From Collinsella stercoris DSM 13279 (GTDB lineage Bacteria; Actinomycetota; Coriobacteriia; Coriobacteriales; Coriobacteriaceae): a stretch of 64,000 nt of DNA. Numbering within the stretch: the stretch's first letter is position 1; each line of letters begins with the position of its first letter. Shown here in pieces: positions 30,365 to 38,349 of this stretch. Under the pieces are notes generated by a model. The model was given only the letters and a program-made list of their open reading frames with translations. It did not search any database and was not told where the DNA came from. The position numbers were made by a program, and so were the translations under genes. The stretch lies in assembly GCF_020735465.1 (NCBI RefSeq), contig NZ_CP085935.1, positions 1,798,001-1,862,000 on the forward strand, in the 5' to 3' direction.

Positions 30365-32785
30365 ATGTCCTCACGCACCCCGTATAACGCACCGGCAACG
30401 CCGAGCGCGCACTGCCTCTCCCGTAGAAACCTCGTCACCGGCGGTGCCGCGGCGCTCGCCTCCCTCGCGGGACTCGGCCTCCTGCCCGCCAGCGCCCGCG
30501 CAACCGAGCAGCCCCTCTCCGCCGGCAGCGTCGACGAGATCCTCGCCACCATGACCCGCCGCCAAAAGATCGAGCAGATGCTCATGCCGGACTTCCGCCA
30601 GTGGATGCAAAACGGCAAGGTAAGCGACCTCACGGTCCTGAATGAGGAAATCGCCTCCGTCATCGACTCGTTCGACCTGGGAGGCGTCATCCTGTTCGCC
30701 AACAACGTCAAAGAGACCGAGCAGACGCTCAGGCTCGCCATGGACATGCAGCAGGCGGCCCTGCGGAACACCGCGCAAGCCCCCGCAGGAGACATCCCGC
30801 TCCTGCTCACCATCGACCAAGAGGGCGGCATCGTGTACCGCTTGGGCAGCGGAACCGCCCTTCCCGGCAACATGGCGCTCGGCGCAACGCGTAGCGAGGA
30901 AGATGCCCTCCAGTGCGGTCAGGTCATCGGGCGCGAGCTCGAGGCGCTCAAGATCAATGTCAACTTCGCGCCGTCCTTCGATGTGAACAACAACCCCAAT
31001 AACCCGGTCATCGGCCTTCGCTCCTACTCCAGCGACCCTGAGCTCGTGGCACAGCTTGGAACCGCCATGATGAGCGGCATGCAGGAGCACGGCATCGCAA
31101 CCGCCGCAAAGCACTTCCCGGGTCACGGAGACGCGGGGACCGACTCCCACACCGGCCTCCCCCGCATCGAAAAGACCAAGGAGGAGCTCGATAACCTGGA
31201 GTTCATCCCCTTCCGCTCCGCCATCGAAAAGGGCGTGGATATGGTCATGACCGCCCATATCCAGTTCCCCAAGGTCGAGACCGCCAAGGTCCCATCAGCG
31301 GATCCCTCCATGGGAGAAATCGAGCTGCCCGCAACCCTCTCCCCCGTCTTTATGACCGACATCCTCCGCACCGAGATGGGATTCACCGGCGTCTCCATCA
31401 CCGACGCGCTCAATATGGACGCCATCTCCAAGAACTTCGGATACATCGATGCCGTCAAGCGTACCTTCAAGGCGGGAGTGGATATCGCCCTCATGCCCGT
31501 CACGCTGAGGAGCCAACAAGACGTTCCCAAGCTCAAGGAGCTCGTCGACGCCCTTGAGCAGGACGCCGAACTCACCGACGAGCGCCTCAACACCTCGGTC
31601 CGCCGCATCCTCGAGCTTAAGAAGCGGCGTGGCATCCTCGCCTACAAGGACACCGCGGGCTCTCATGAGGAGAACCTCGCCAACGCGCTCGCCCAAGTGG
31701 GCAGCGAGCAGAACCGCTCCATTGAGCGAGAGGTCTCAGCAGATGCCATCACTGTCGTCAAGAACGACGGCGGCATTCTGCCCATGAAGCCCAAGACGGG
31801 CGACCACGTGCTCTTGGTTGCCGCCTGGGCAAACGAGCAACCGGGCATGGAGCTCTCCATGCGCCGCCTGATCGCGGAGAACGTGATCGAGCAGGGCGTC
31901 ACGTACGAGTCGATCAACTACGCCGATGGCTTTGACGACATGGACGAGGCCGTTGCCGCGATTGCGGGCAAGATGGAGCAGGCGAGCCACGTGGTCGTTA
32001 TCTCCGAGATCGGCTCGGCCGCAAATCTCGACCCCGACAAGAAGAGCGGAAGCAGCGCATACGTCCCCACGCGAGTCGTGAAGGCCGCGAACGATGCCGG
32101 CAAGTCCGTCGCCGTCCTGAGCATCTCCAAACCTTACGACGCCGCCGTGTACCCCGAGGCACCGGCGATCGCCATCGCATATGGCAACAAGGGCATGGAC
32201 CCCACGGAGGGCCTCTCCCCGAGCGCCGCGTTCGGACCCAATGTCCCCGCCGGCGTAGAAGTCATCTTTGGCGGGCACGCTGCCTCCGGAAAACTGCCGG
32301 TCGACGTCTTTGCCACCAAGCGCGTCGACGGGAAGACGGTCATCGACACGACCGCAATCGTCTACCCGTTTGGGTTCGGCCTTGAGTATGACAAGGTGGG
32401 CGACGACCCCACTGCGGACAAGAGCGCATTGGCGGCGCTGATCTCCAGCGTCGAGAAGGACGTTCTTCCCCACGAGAAGTCCTACACCGCATCCAGCTTC
32501 GCGCGCCTTGCATCCGCGCTCGACCAGGCCCGCAAGGTAATGAGCGATGCAAATGCGACCCAAGCGGACGTCGATTCCGCGCATGCGGCACTCCAGAGCG
32601 CTATCGACGGACTCGTCAAGCTCAGCGGCTCCGCGGGAACCGGAAACGGCAGTGGCAAGCCCGGCAACAAGCCGTCGGGCACCTTGCCCCAAACGGGCGA
32701 CGCTGCCTCGGTGCTCGGCGCGGCGGCAGCCGTTGCCGGCGCGGCGGCCGTGGCCTACGGCGCCTCGACCATAGCCGAGGAGTAG
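30365..32785 (+). CDS. Secreted GH3 beta-N-acetylhexosaminidase (NagZ-like) with LPxTG motif
   Basis: The product of 806 residues has a twin-arginine-like leader (SRRNLVTGGAAALASLAGLG), a GH3 barrel with KHFPGHGDAGTDSHTGLP (about residue 248), the NagZ signature of His/Asp catalysis, and an SITDALNMDAI nucleophile region. A GH3 C-terminal domain follows, then a FIVAR module (about 685-750) and a C-terminal LPQTGD anchor with hydrophobic helix. It probably trims GlcNAc from peptidoglycan or host glycans at the cell surface. The tail after the helix ends GASTIAEE and has no Arg/Lys, unlike usual sortase signals, so anchoring may be inefficient. AGAGGG precedes the ATG and a terminator follows. 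Confidence 0.92.
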   Translation: MSSRTPYNAPATPSAHCLSRRNLVTGGAAALASLAGLGLLPASARATEQPLSAGSVDEILATMTRRQKIEQMLMPDFRQWMQNGKVSDLTVLNEEIASVIDSFDLGGVILFANNVKETEQTLRLAMDMQQAALRNTAQAPAGDIPLLLTIDQEGGIVYRLGSGTALPGNMALGATRSEEDALQCGQVIGRELEALKINVNFAPSFDVNNNPNNPVIGLRSYSSDPELVAQLGTAMMSGMQEHGIATAAKHFPGHGDAGTDSHTGLPRIEKTKEELDNLEFIPFRSAIEKGVDMVMTAHIQFPKVETAKVPSADPSMGEIELPATLSPVFMTDILRTEMGFTGVSITDALNMDAISKNFGYIDAVKRTFKAGVDIALMPVTLRSQQDVPKLKELVDALEQDAELTDERLNTSVRRILELKKRRGILAYKDTAGSHEENLANALAQVGSEQNRSIEREVSADAITVVKNDGGILPMKPKTGDHVLLVAAWANEQPGMELSMRRLIAENVIEQGVTYESINYADGFDDMDEAVAAIAGKMEQASHVVVISEIGSAANLDPDKKSGSSAYVPTRVVKAANDAGKSVAVLSISKPYDAAVYPEAPAIAIAYGNKGMDPTEGLSPSAAFGPNVPAGVEVIFGGHAASGKLPVDVFATKRVDGKTVIDTTAIVYPFGFGLEYDKVGDDPTADKSALAALISSVEKDVLPHEKSYTASSFARLASALDQARKVMSDANATQADVDSAHAALQSAIDGLVKLSGSAGTGNGSGKPGNKPSGTLPQTGDAASVLGAAAAVAGAAAVAYGASTIAEE

Positions 32786-32825
32786 CCCGCACGGTACGAA
32801 GCCGGGGCCCGCTCCCTAATTCGAT

Positions 32826-32866
32826 GGCGCCAAGCCCGCAGCGCGCAGGCCTGGCGCCTTTCCTTT
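32826..32866 (+). terminator. Terminator of the GH3 gene
   Basis: An 11-bp stem with one mismatch (ggcgccaagcc / ggcctggcgcc) and an 11-nt loop is followed by tttcctttt, about 40 bases after the GH3 stop. Confidence 0.8.
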
Positions 32867-33013
32867 TCGCACGCCCAATTTCGAACGCGTAGGACCTCGA
32901 TCGCCGCCCATCTCCCCCACCGGCAACGGCCCTGCGAACGCCGCCAATCCGCAGCGTCTGCGCGTGCTACAATCGCTCGACATGCCCGCACATAAACTGC
33001 CGAAGGAGCCGCC

Positions 33014-34021
33014 GTGGCAAACGCCGTTGACCGCCTCACCGATCGCGCGCTCGACCTTGCGCGCCTTACCATCGTCCGCCGCATCATCACCGCGGTGGCG
33101 GTCATCGCGTCCGCCCTCATCCAGACGTTCCTCATCCAGGCGTTCGTCGAACCCGCCGACCTGCTGCCCAGCGGATTCACCGGCGTCGCGGTGCTGCTCG
33201 ACCGCATCACCTCGCTCGGCGGCGTGCGCATCGACACCTCGCTCGGCATGCTCGCGCTCAATATCCCCGTGGCCCTCATGTGCTGGAGCGGCATCTCCAA
33301 GCGCTTCGTGATCTTCTCGATGATGCAGGTCGCGCTCTCCTCGCTCTTCCTGAACATCTTCGACTTCGCGCCGTTCTTGGGCGACAAAATCATGCTCGTC
33401 ATCTTTGGCGGATTCGTCTCGGGCATCTCGATCGCCATCGCACTCAAATCGGGCGCGTCCACCGGCGGCACCGACTTCATTGCGCTTTGGGTCTCAAATC
33501 ACACGGGCAAGACCATCTGGGGCGTCATCTTCGCCTTCAACTGCTTTATCCTGGTCATCTTCGGCTGGATGTTCGGCTGGGACAACGCCGCGTATTCGAT
33601 TGTGTTCCAGTTCATCTCAACCAAGACCATCGACAGCTTCTACCATCGTTACGACCGCGTGACGCTCCAAATCACCACGCGCCTGGCCGACGAGGTCATG
33701 ACCGCGTACGTCAACCACTTCCAGCACGGCATCAGCTGCGCCGAGGTCATCGGCGGCTACAGCCGCGACAAAATGTACCTGCTACACACGGTTGTATCCA
33801 CGTATGAGAGCCAGGACATCATCAAGCTGGTGTGCGATATCGACCCCACCGCGGTCATCAACGTGTTCCACACGCTCGACTTTGTGGGCGGCTGGTGGGG
33901 CGGCCACGTGGACGAGCCCGTCCCGACGGCCGTGCCCGACCCCGACAAGCCCGCGCGCCTGCTCTCCAAGCAGGCCCGCCGCCACGAGCATACGCGCCTG
34001 CAGCAGGACGACGGCAGGTAG
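33014..34021 (+). CDS. YitT-family membrane protein
   Basis: The product of 335 residues has about five or six helices (YitT_membrane domain) with LLPSGFTGVAVLLDRITS and GASTGGTDFIALWVS, both typical of YitT, and a soluble C-terminal DUF2179 domain (SCAEVIGGYSRDKMYLLHTV). The function of the family is not established. It uses a GTG start with GAAGGAG upstream. A C-terminal extension of about 45 charged residues after the DUF2179 domain is not usual. Directly after the stop lies a broken copy of the end of the response regulator gene. Confidence 0.88.
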   Translation: MANAVDRLTDRALDLARLTIVRRIITAVAVIASALIQTFLIQAFVEPADLLPSGFTGVAVLLDRITSLGGVRIDTSLGMLALNIPVALMCWSGISKRFVIFSMMQVALSSLFLNIFDFAPFLGDKIMLVIFGGFVSGISIAIALKSGASTGGTDFIALWVSNHTGKTIWGVIFAFNCFILVIFGWMFGWDNAAYSIVFQFISTKTIDSFYHRYDRVTLQITTRLADEVMTAYVNHFQHGISCAEVIGGYSRDKMYLLHTVVSTYESQDIIKLVCDIDPTAVINVFHTLDFVGGWWGGHVDEPVPTAVPDPDKPARLLSKQARRHEHTRLQQDDGR

Positions 34022-34026
34022 CGCAC

Positions 34027-34112
34027 CCCCAGATGTTCTTGATGAAGCGCGGGTTCTGCACGTCGTCGCCCAGTTTCTCGCGCAGGTGACGATGTGCACC
34101 ATCACGGTGTTC
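34027..34112 (-). pseudogene. Fragment duplicating the 3' part of the VanR-like regulator gene
   Basis: These 86 bases match about 34388-34475, inside the response regulator, at roughly nine of ten positions (for example agatgttcttgatgaagcgc is identical). They correspond to the DNA-binding helix region IRHLREKLGDDAQNPRFIKN. A one-base deletion (gtgacgatg against gtgccggatg) breaks the frame. The fragment starts six bases after the YitT stop. It is a relic of a duplication or recombination event. Confidence 0.85.
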
Positions 34113-34365
34113 TATACAAAATTGGACGCACAGTTCGGTGCAATCGGAAGGGTTGCGCCATGCTTACCGCTCATGAATATCTCGCCCCTTGCATTCGACA
34201 AAGATAAGACGGTCGCTTCTTCTTGATGAAAGGGCGGGAATATACATTTTCCTCCGCAGCCATGAGCAGCCCCCATTGCACCAAACGTTGCACCAAACCG
34301 CTCGCGAAAACGCAGGCGGCAGGTGTCACCGACAATGGTCTTACGCAGTTTTACCTGCGGTTTTC

Positions 34366-35079
34366 CTACTTCTCGATGGTGTACCCGACGCCCCAGATGT
34401 TCTTGATGAAGCGCGGGTTCTGCGCATCGTCGCCCAGCTTCTCGCGCAGGTGCCGGATGTGCACCATGACGGTGTTGTTGGATCCCGCCATGAACTCCTC
34501 GTCCCACACGGCGCGGAACAGCTCTTCCACCGGCACCACGCACCCGCGATGCTCGGCCAAATACAGCAAAATCGAGTACTCGAGCGGCGTACAGCGCACA
34601 GGCTTTTCGTCCACCGTCACGGTGCGCGCGTCTTTGTTGATGGAGAGGCCGTTGAACGCGATGATGGGGCCGGCGTCTTCGGCCGCCACGGACTGCTCGC
34701 GCGTGCCATAGCTCGTGTACCTGCGCAACTGCGCCTTGCAGCGCGCCACCAGCTCGAGCGGGCGGAACGGCTTGACCATGTAGTCGTCTGCGCCCAAGGA
34801 GAGGCCCTCGATCTTGTCCGCCTGGCTGTCGCGCGCGGTGAGCATGATCACCGGGTACGTGCGCTCGGTGCGGATGGTGCGCAGCAGCTCAAAGCCGTCG
34901 ACATCGGGAAGCATGATGTCCAGCACGGCCAGATCGAACTCCTGCTCCAGGATCAAACGCGCGGCGTCGGCGCCGGTGTACGCCAGCGTGACGTCGTAGC
35001 CCTCGTTGCGCAGGTAAATGCCCACCAGGTCCGTGATGGTCTTTTCGTCATCCACAACCAGGATGCGCGGCGTATCCAT
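34366..35079 (-). CDS. VanR-like OmpR-family response regulator
   Basis: The product of 237 residues has a receiver domain (LVVDDEKTITDLVG, LDIMLPDVDGFELL with the phosphorylated Asp, LTARDSQADK, GADDYMVKPF) and an OmpR-type winged helix (TPLEYSILLYLAEHRG, NTVMVHIRHLREKLGD, IWGVGYTIEK). Closest in style to VanR/VncR regulators. No sensor kinase gene is adjacent, so it is an orphan in this window. It is divergent from a D-Ala-D-Ala carboxypeptidase gene, which suggests control of cell-wall functions. GGGAGCAA precedes ATGGATACG. Confidence 0.92.
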   Translation of the reverse strand: MDTPRILVVDDEKTITDLVGIYLRNEGYDVTLAYTGADAARLILEQEFDLAVLDIMLPDVDGFELLRTIRTERTYPVIMLTARDSQADKIEGLSLGADDYMVKPFRPLELVARCKAQLRRYTSYGTREQSVAAEDAGPIIAFNGLSINKDARTVTVDEKPVRCTPLEYSILLYLAEHRGCVVPVEELFRAVWDEEFMAGSNNTVMVHIRHLREKLGDDAQNPRFIKNIWGVGYTIEK

Positions 35080-35237
35080 AGCTTGCTCCCTTCGCCCTTG
35101 ACTATTATGGCTAAGACTTCGCTTTGGCGCACGCCCGTTGCACGCTTTAAGCAAAAGCTAAGCGCGTCGACCAATGGCCGCGAGCCCAGCAAGCGCTATA
35201 CTCCAGCCAACGAACCGACCCCCCTCGAGAGGCACCT

Positions 35238-36590
35238 ATGAACAAACGCTTTGCCGCATCTGCCCTTGCGGCCTTCGCCACCGCCGCGGCCCTCATCATT
35301 GGCCTGCCCACGCCGGCCCGCGCCGAGGTCCGCACGAGCGACGTCATCATGGGCACCGCGGCGAGCGAGCGGGGCATCGACCAAAGCGAACTGCCCGACA
35401 TCTCCGCGCCCCATGCCATGATCTTGGGGCAGGACGGAACAGCCTATTTTGAGCGCGACGCCGACGATCCCATCAAAATCGCCTCGGTCACCAAGGTCAT
35501 GACCGCCCTCGTTGCGCTCGAGCACTGCGATCTTTCCGATACCGTCACCGTTGACCACGCCGCAGCCACCGTCGGCGAGTCCAGCCTGGGCCTTTTGGAG
35601 GGCGACACGCTCACCATGGAAGACGCGCTCACCGGGCTCATGGTCATGAGCGGCAACGACGCCGCCACGGCGATCGCCACCACCGCCGGCGCGCAGATCG
35701 ACCCCACCAGCGACGACCCGTATGCCGTGTTCATCGAGGCCATGAACGAGAAGGCAAAGGAGCTGGGCTGTACGGACACCGTGTTCGAGAATCCCCACGG
35801 CCTGGATTTTGACGCTTGGGCGGGCAACCTGCACTCCACCACGCGCGACATAACCAAGGTCTTCGCCGCCGCCATGCAAAACGAGGACTTCCGCGCCATC
35901 GACAACAGCGACCGCACATCCATTCCCGTGACCTCGGCCGATGGCAGCGCACGCACCGTTAACCTGGTGGTGCGCAACCAGATTCATGGCCAAGACGGCA
36001 ACATCGGCGGCAAAACCGGCACCACGGACGAGGCGGGCAACTGCTTTGTGGGCGCATTCACCCGCGATCTTGGCGGGGAGGTCTACGTGGCGATCTTTGG
36101 CGCCCAAACCAACGAGGAGCGCTTTGCCGACACCTTGACGCTTGCCAATTGGTATTACGACCACATGGCGACCGTCCCGTTTGCCAACACACCAGTCAAG
36201 CGCAACGGCATTCCCCTTGTGGGCGAGGCACCCTGCAGCGCCTGGTGCGATCAAACGGCGGCAACCCAGCTCGAGGACGCAGACGCCACGTTCGCCGTGT
36301 TCAGCCTGGGCGATGAGCTCGAGCAGTCCATTGAGTTCGACGAGCTTTCCGGTGCCGTTGAACAGGGTGATGACGTGGGCACCATCACGTTCAAACAGGG
36401 AAAAGCAACCGTGGGCACGGCAAAGCTCGTCGCCTCCGAAAACGTCCCCGCGCCCAACCCGCTTGAGTGGGTTATGGTCCAGTTCGACCGTGCGGCACGC
36501 TTCTTCACCGGCGAGCCGAGCACGGCGGAGGCCATTGTGGTGAACGAGCCCGCCGATCCGCTGCAATACGACACTTGGAACGCCGCGTAG
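35238..36590 (+). CDS. D-alanyl-D-alanine carboxypeptidase (PBP5-type, peptidase S11)
   Basis: The product of 450 residues trims the terminal D-Ala from peptidoglycan stem peptides outside the membrane. A signal peptide (SALAAFATAAALIIGLPTPA) precedes the penicillin-binding fold with SxxK in IASVTKVM (Ser about residue 83), SxN in VMSGNDAAT (about 138) and KTG in GGKTGTTDEAGN (about 258). A C-terminal PBP5-type beta domain follows, ending without a clear membrane helix (PLQYDTWNAA). It faces the VanR-like regulator across 158 bases. A 13-bp repeat array follows the stop. Confidence 0.92.
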   Translation: MNKRFAASALAAFATAAALIIGLPTPARAEVRTSDVIMGTAASERGIDQSELPDISAPHAMILGQDGTAYFERDADDPIKIASVTKVMTALVALEHCDLSDTVTVDHAAATVGESSLGLLEGDTLTMEDALTGLMVMSGNDAATAIATTAGAQIDPTSDDPYAVFIEAMNEKAKELGCTDTVFENPHGLDFDAWAGNLHSTTRDITKVFAAAMQNEDFRAIDNSDRTSIPVTSADGSARTVNLVVRNQIHGQDGNIGGKTGTTDEAGNCFVGAFTRDLGGEVYVAIFGAQTNEERFADTLTLANWYYDHMATVPFANTPVKRNGIPLVGEAPCSAWCDQTAATQLEDADATFAVFSLGDELEQSIEFDELSGAVEQGDDVGTITFKQGKATVGTAKLVASENVPAPNPLEWVMVQFDRAARFFTGEPSTAEAIVVNEPADPLQYDTWNAA

Positions 36591-36644
36591 TCGTGCCGCG
36601 CTGGGGCTTCCCCCGTGCACCGCGGGGCGCGCGACGCGCCCGCC

Positions 36645-36761
36645 GATGCGTTGGGCCGATGCGTTGGGCCGATGCGTTGGGCCGATGCGTTGGGCCGATG
36701 CGTTGGGCCGATGCGTTGGGCCGATGCGTTGGGCCGATGCGTTGGGCCGATGCGTTGGGCC
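36645..36761. repeat. Perfect 13-bp tandem repeat, nine copies
   Basis: Nine identical copies of gatgcgttgggcc run head to tail (9 x 13 = 117 bases), starting 55 bases after the carboxypeptidase stop. A unit of 13 is not a multiple of three, so this is not a coding repeat. Perfect identity points to recent slippage. The last unit merges into a perfect 13-bp GC hairpin (36757-36769 with 36784-36796). Confidence 0.95.
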
Positions 36762-36797
36762 GCCCCCGCACGCCACGGGGCGCGCGGGGGCGGCCCC

Positions 36798-36946
36798 TGC
36801 CACAAATCGGGCGATAATGTAACGAAAAAAGCAACCCGTCGAGTAGACGCCTATTTTGGACGGCATTCGCCCAGATAAATTCTTTTATCAAAGGTGTCTA
36901 CTCGGGCTACCCTGAAATTCGTTACCTTATCGCCCGATTTGCGGCA
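36798..36946. repeat. Long imperfect palindrome, 149 bp
   Basis: The outer arms pair almost perfectly (caaatcgggcgataa near 36803 with its complement near 36927). After a less paired stretch, a second stem forms from gagtagacgcct (about 36839) and aggtgtctactc (about 36891), with a 30-base central loop containing gataaattctttta. The sequence is AT-richer than its surroundings. It is similar in plan and in several words to 14926-15051. It may be a miniature palindromic mobile element or a structured RNA; there is no reading frame. Confidence 0.75.
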
Positions 36947-37203
36947 CATTAACGCTTTCGCGGCAGTCATACCACCGCTAAAGCGTGCAGAGACGACCAG
37001 CGACACCCCATTTCAATGCCACCTCGCCCGTCGCTACGTCGCTGAGACGGACAAGGACAACCTGCAACGCCCCGTCTCAATACCGCTGCGGCAGTCGCCG
37101 CGCCACTTGGCGGACAAAAAAACGACTCACAGCGCGCAATTTCAATGCCCCCACGGCAATCGACACCCAGGGCTGGCGAGACGGGACCACTCCCGTCATG
37201 CGG
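36947..37203. repeat. Degenerate direct repeats with 62-65-bp period
   Basis: Four start points (36947, 37009, 37073, 37138) share a diverged word like atttcaatgccnccncggca followed by less similar sequence. The period of 62-65 bp and the tttcaatgcc edge recall a CRISPR array, but the repeats are poorly conserved, the parts between are also weakly similar and no cas gene is near. It is called a decayed tandem repeat, possibly an array relic. Confidence 0.4.
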
Positions 37204-37944
37204 CTACGCGAGGCCAAGCTGCTTTTTGACACCAGGGGCGCGGCGGCGGCTCACCGGGATGCGCGTTGCGGCGTGCTCAAGGGTCAGCTGGATGAGCCCG
37301 CTCGGCTTAAGAACCTCGATGTCGCGCACGTCATCGATATTCACCAGGAAGCTGCGATGCACGCGCAAAAAGCCCTCGGATGCCAGACGCCGCTCAAGCA
37401 CAGAAATCGAATCGTTCACCAAATAGCCTCCCGCCTGCGTGTAGGCGGTTGCATAATCCGCGCGCGCCTCGATATAGGCGATTTCGCTTACCGGGATGTA
37501 GGAGCGCTTGCCGTTGCGCTCGCCCTGGATGCGGCGCACCGGCTCATCGGTCGAAGCGGGCTTACGAGCCGCGATGGTCGCTTCCACCTTGTCGAGCGCC
37601 TTTTCCAAGCGCGCCTGTTCAACCGGCTTGAGCACGTAGTCCGTGGCATCGAGCTCGAACGCCTCGGCCGCGTACTCGGAAAATGCGGTCACGAACACGA
37701 TGGCCGGCGGGTGCTTGAGGTTGTGCAAGCTGTCGGCAAGCTGCACGCCACTTGTGCCGGGCATCTGGATGTCCAAGAACAGCACGTCGGGACGAAACGA
37801 CAGGATCTTCTCGACCGCGGCGGTCGCGCCGCCGGCTTCTTCGACCTGGCCTACGCGCGCATCTTGCTTGAGCAGGTAATTGAGCTCAGCGCGAATGGGC
37901 GGCTCGTCGTCCACGATCAGCACGCGCCAGTTTTGTTCAGCCAT
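37204..37944 (-). CDS. LytTR-family response regulator
   Basis: The product of 246 residues has a receiver domain (LIVDDEPPIRAELNYLL, LFLDIQMPGTSGVQL, DYVLKPVEQARL) and a C-terminal LytTR DNA-binding domain (IAYIEARADYATAYT, FLRVHRSFLVNIDDVRDIE). It is the partner of the LytS-like kinase encoded upstream at 38350-39783, transcribed in the same direction. LytTR regulators often control autolysis, competence or secreted factors; the lrgAB targets typical of LytSR are not in the window. The gap of 405 bases to the kinase gene is unusually long for such a pair. Confidence 0.92.
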   Translation of the reverse strand: MAEQNWRVLIVDDEPPIRAELNYLLKQDARVGQVEEAGGATAAVEKILSFRPDVLFLDIQMPGTSGVQLADSLHNLKHPPAIVFVTAFSEYAAEAFELDATDYVLKPVEQARLEKALDKVEATIAARKPASTDEPVRRIQGERNGKRSYIPVSEIAYIEARADYATAYTQAGGYLVNDSISVLERRLASEGFLRVHRSFLVNIDDVRDIEVLKPSGLIQLTLEHAATRIPVSRRRAPGVKKQLGLA

Positions 37945-38349
37945 GAAGCCTCCCTTTTGCAGGCATCGTCCCTTTGCAATGCCCTCTTGCCGCCCACCAA
38001 TTACCTAGGTAGCCCCGAATCAGTGTACCCCAGTCGTAACGGGGCGGGGCGCGCGCAGCACCCCAGTCACAACAAGACGGATGCGCGTAAGGCCCCGGTC
38101 GAAGCGAGCGAAGACGCGGCGCCCCAAACCCGTCGATGTCGGCGCAGACCGGTCGCGCGACAGCCGCCGATGCGAAACCGCCCAGCCCCCGCAGCGACTC
38201 CCGCCGCGGTGCCACCTCAAACCACGACGACGCCTGTCCCAGAGCCGCGTCCGGCCCCACGTGACACTCCCTGTCCCGGCGCCGCCGCGCGCCGCAGCAC
38301 CGCCGCGCCGCCGCCCACGTCCCCACAGCGCCCGCGCCCCGCCGCAGCG
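37945..38349. other. GC-rich spacer between lytT-like and lytS-like genes
   Basis: No gene, terminator or clear repeat was seen apart from a short near-duplicate (accccagtcgtaac / accccagtcacaac around 38028-38070). A 129-residue reading frame on the minus strand is Arg/Ala-rich and has no family resemblance, so it is not called. Confidence 0.5.

Noticed and set aside
36947..37203. Functional CRISPR array
   Set aside because: Repeats too diverged, only four units, spacers weakly alike and no cas genes in the window.
37937..38326. 129-residue frame between the LytTR and LytS genes
   Set aside because: Arg/Ala/Gly-rich without any known domain and ending inside the start region of the regulator gene; judged a shadow frame.
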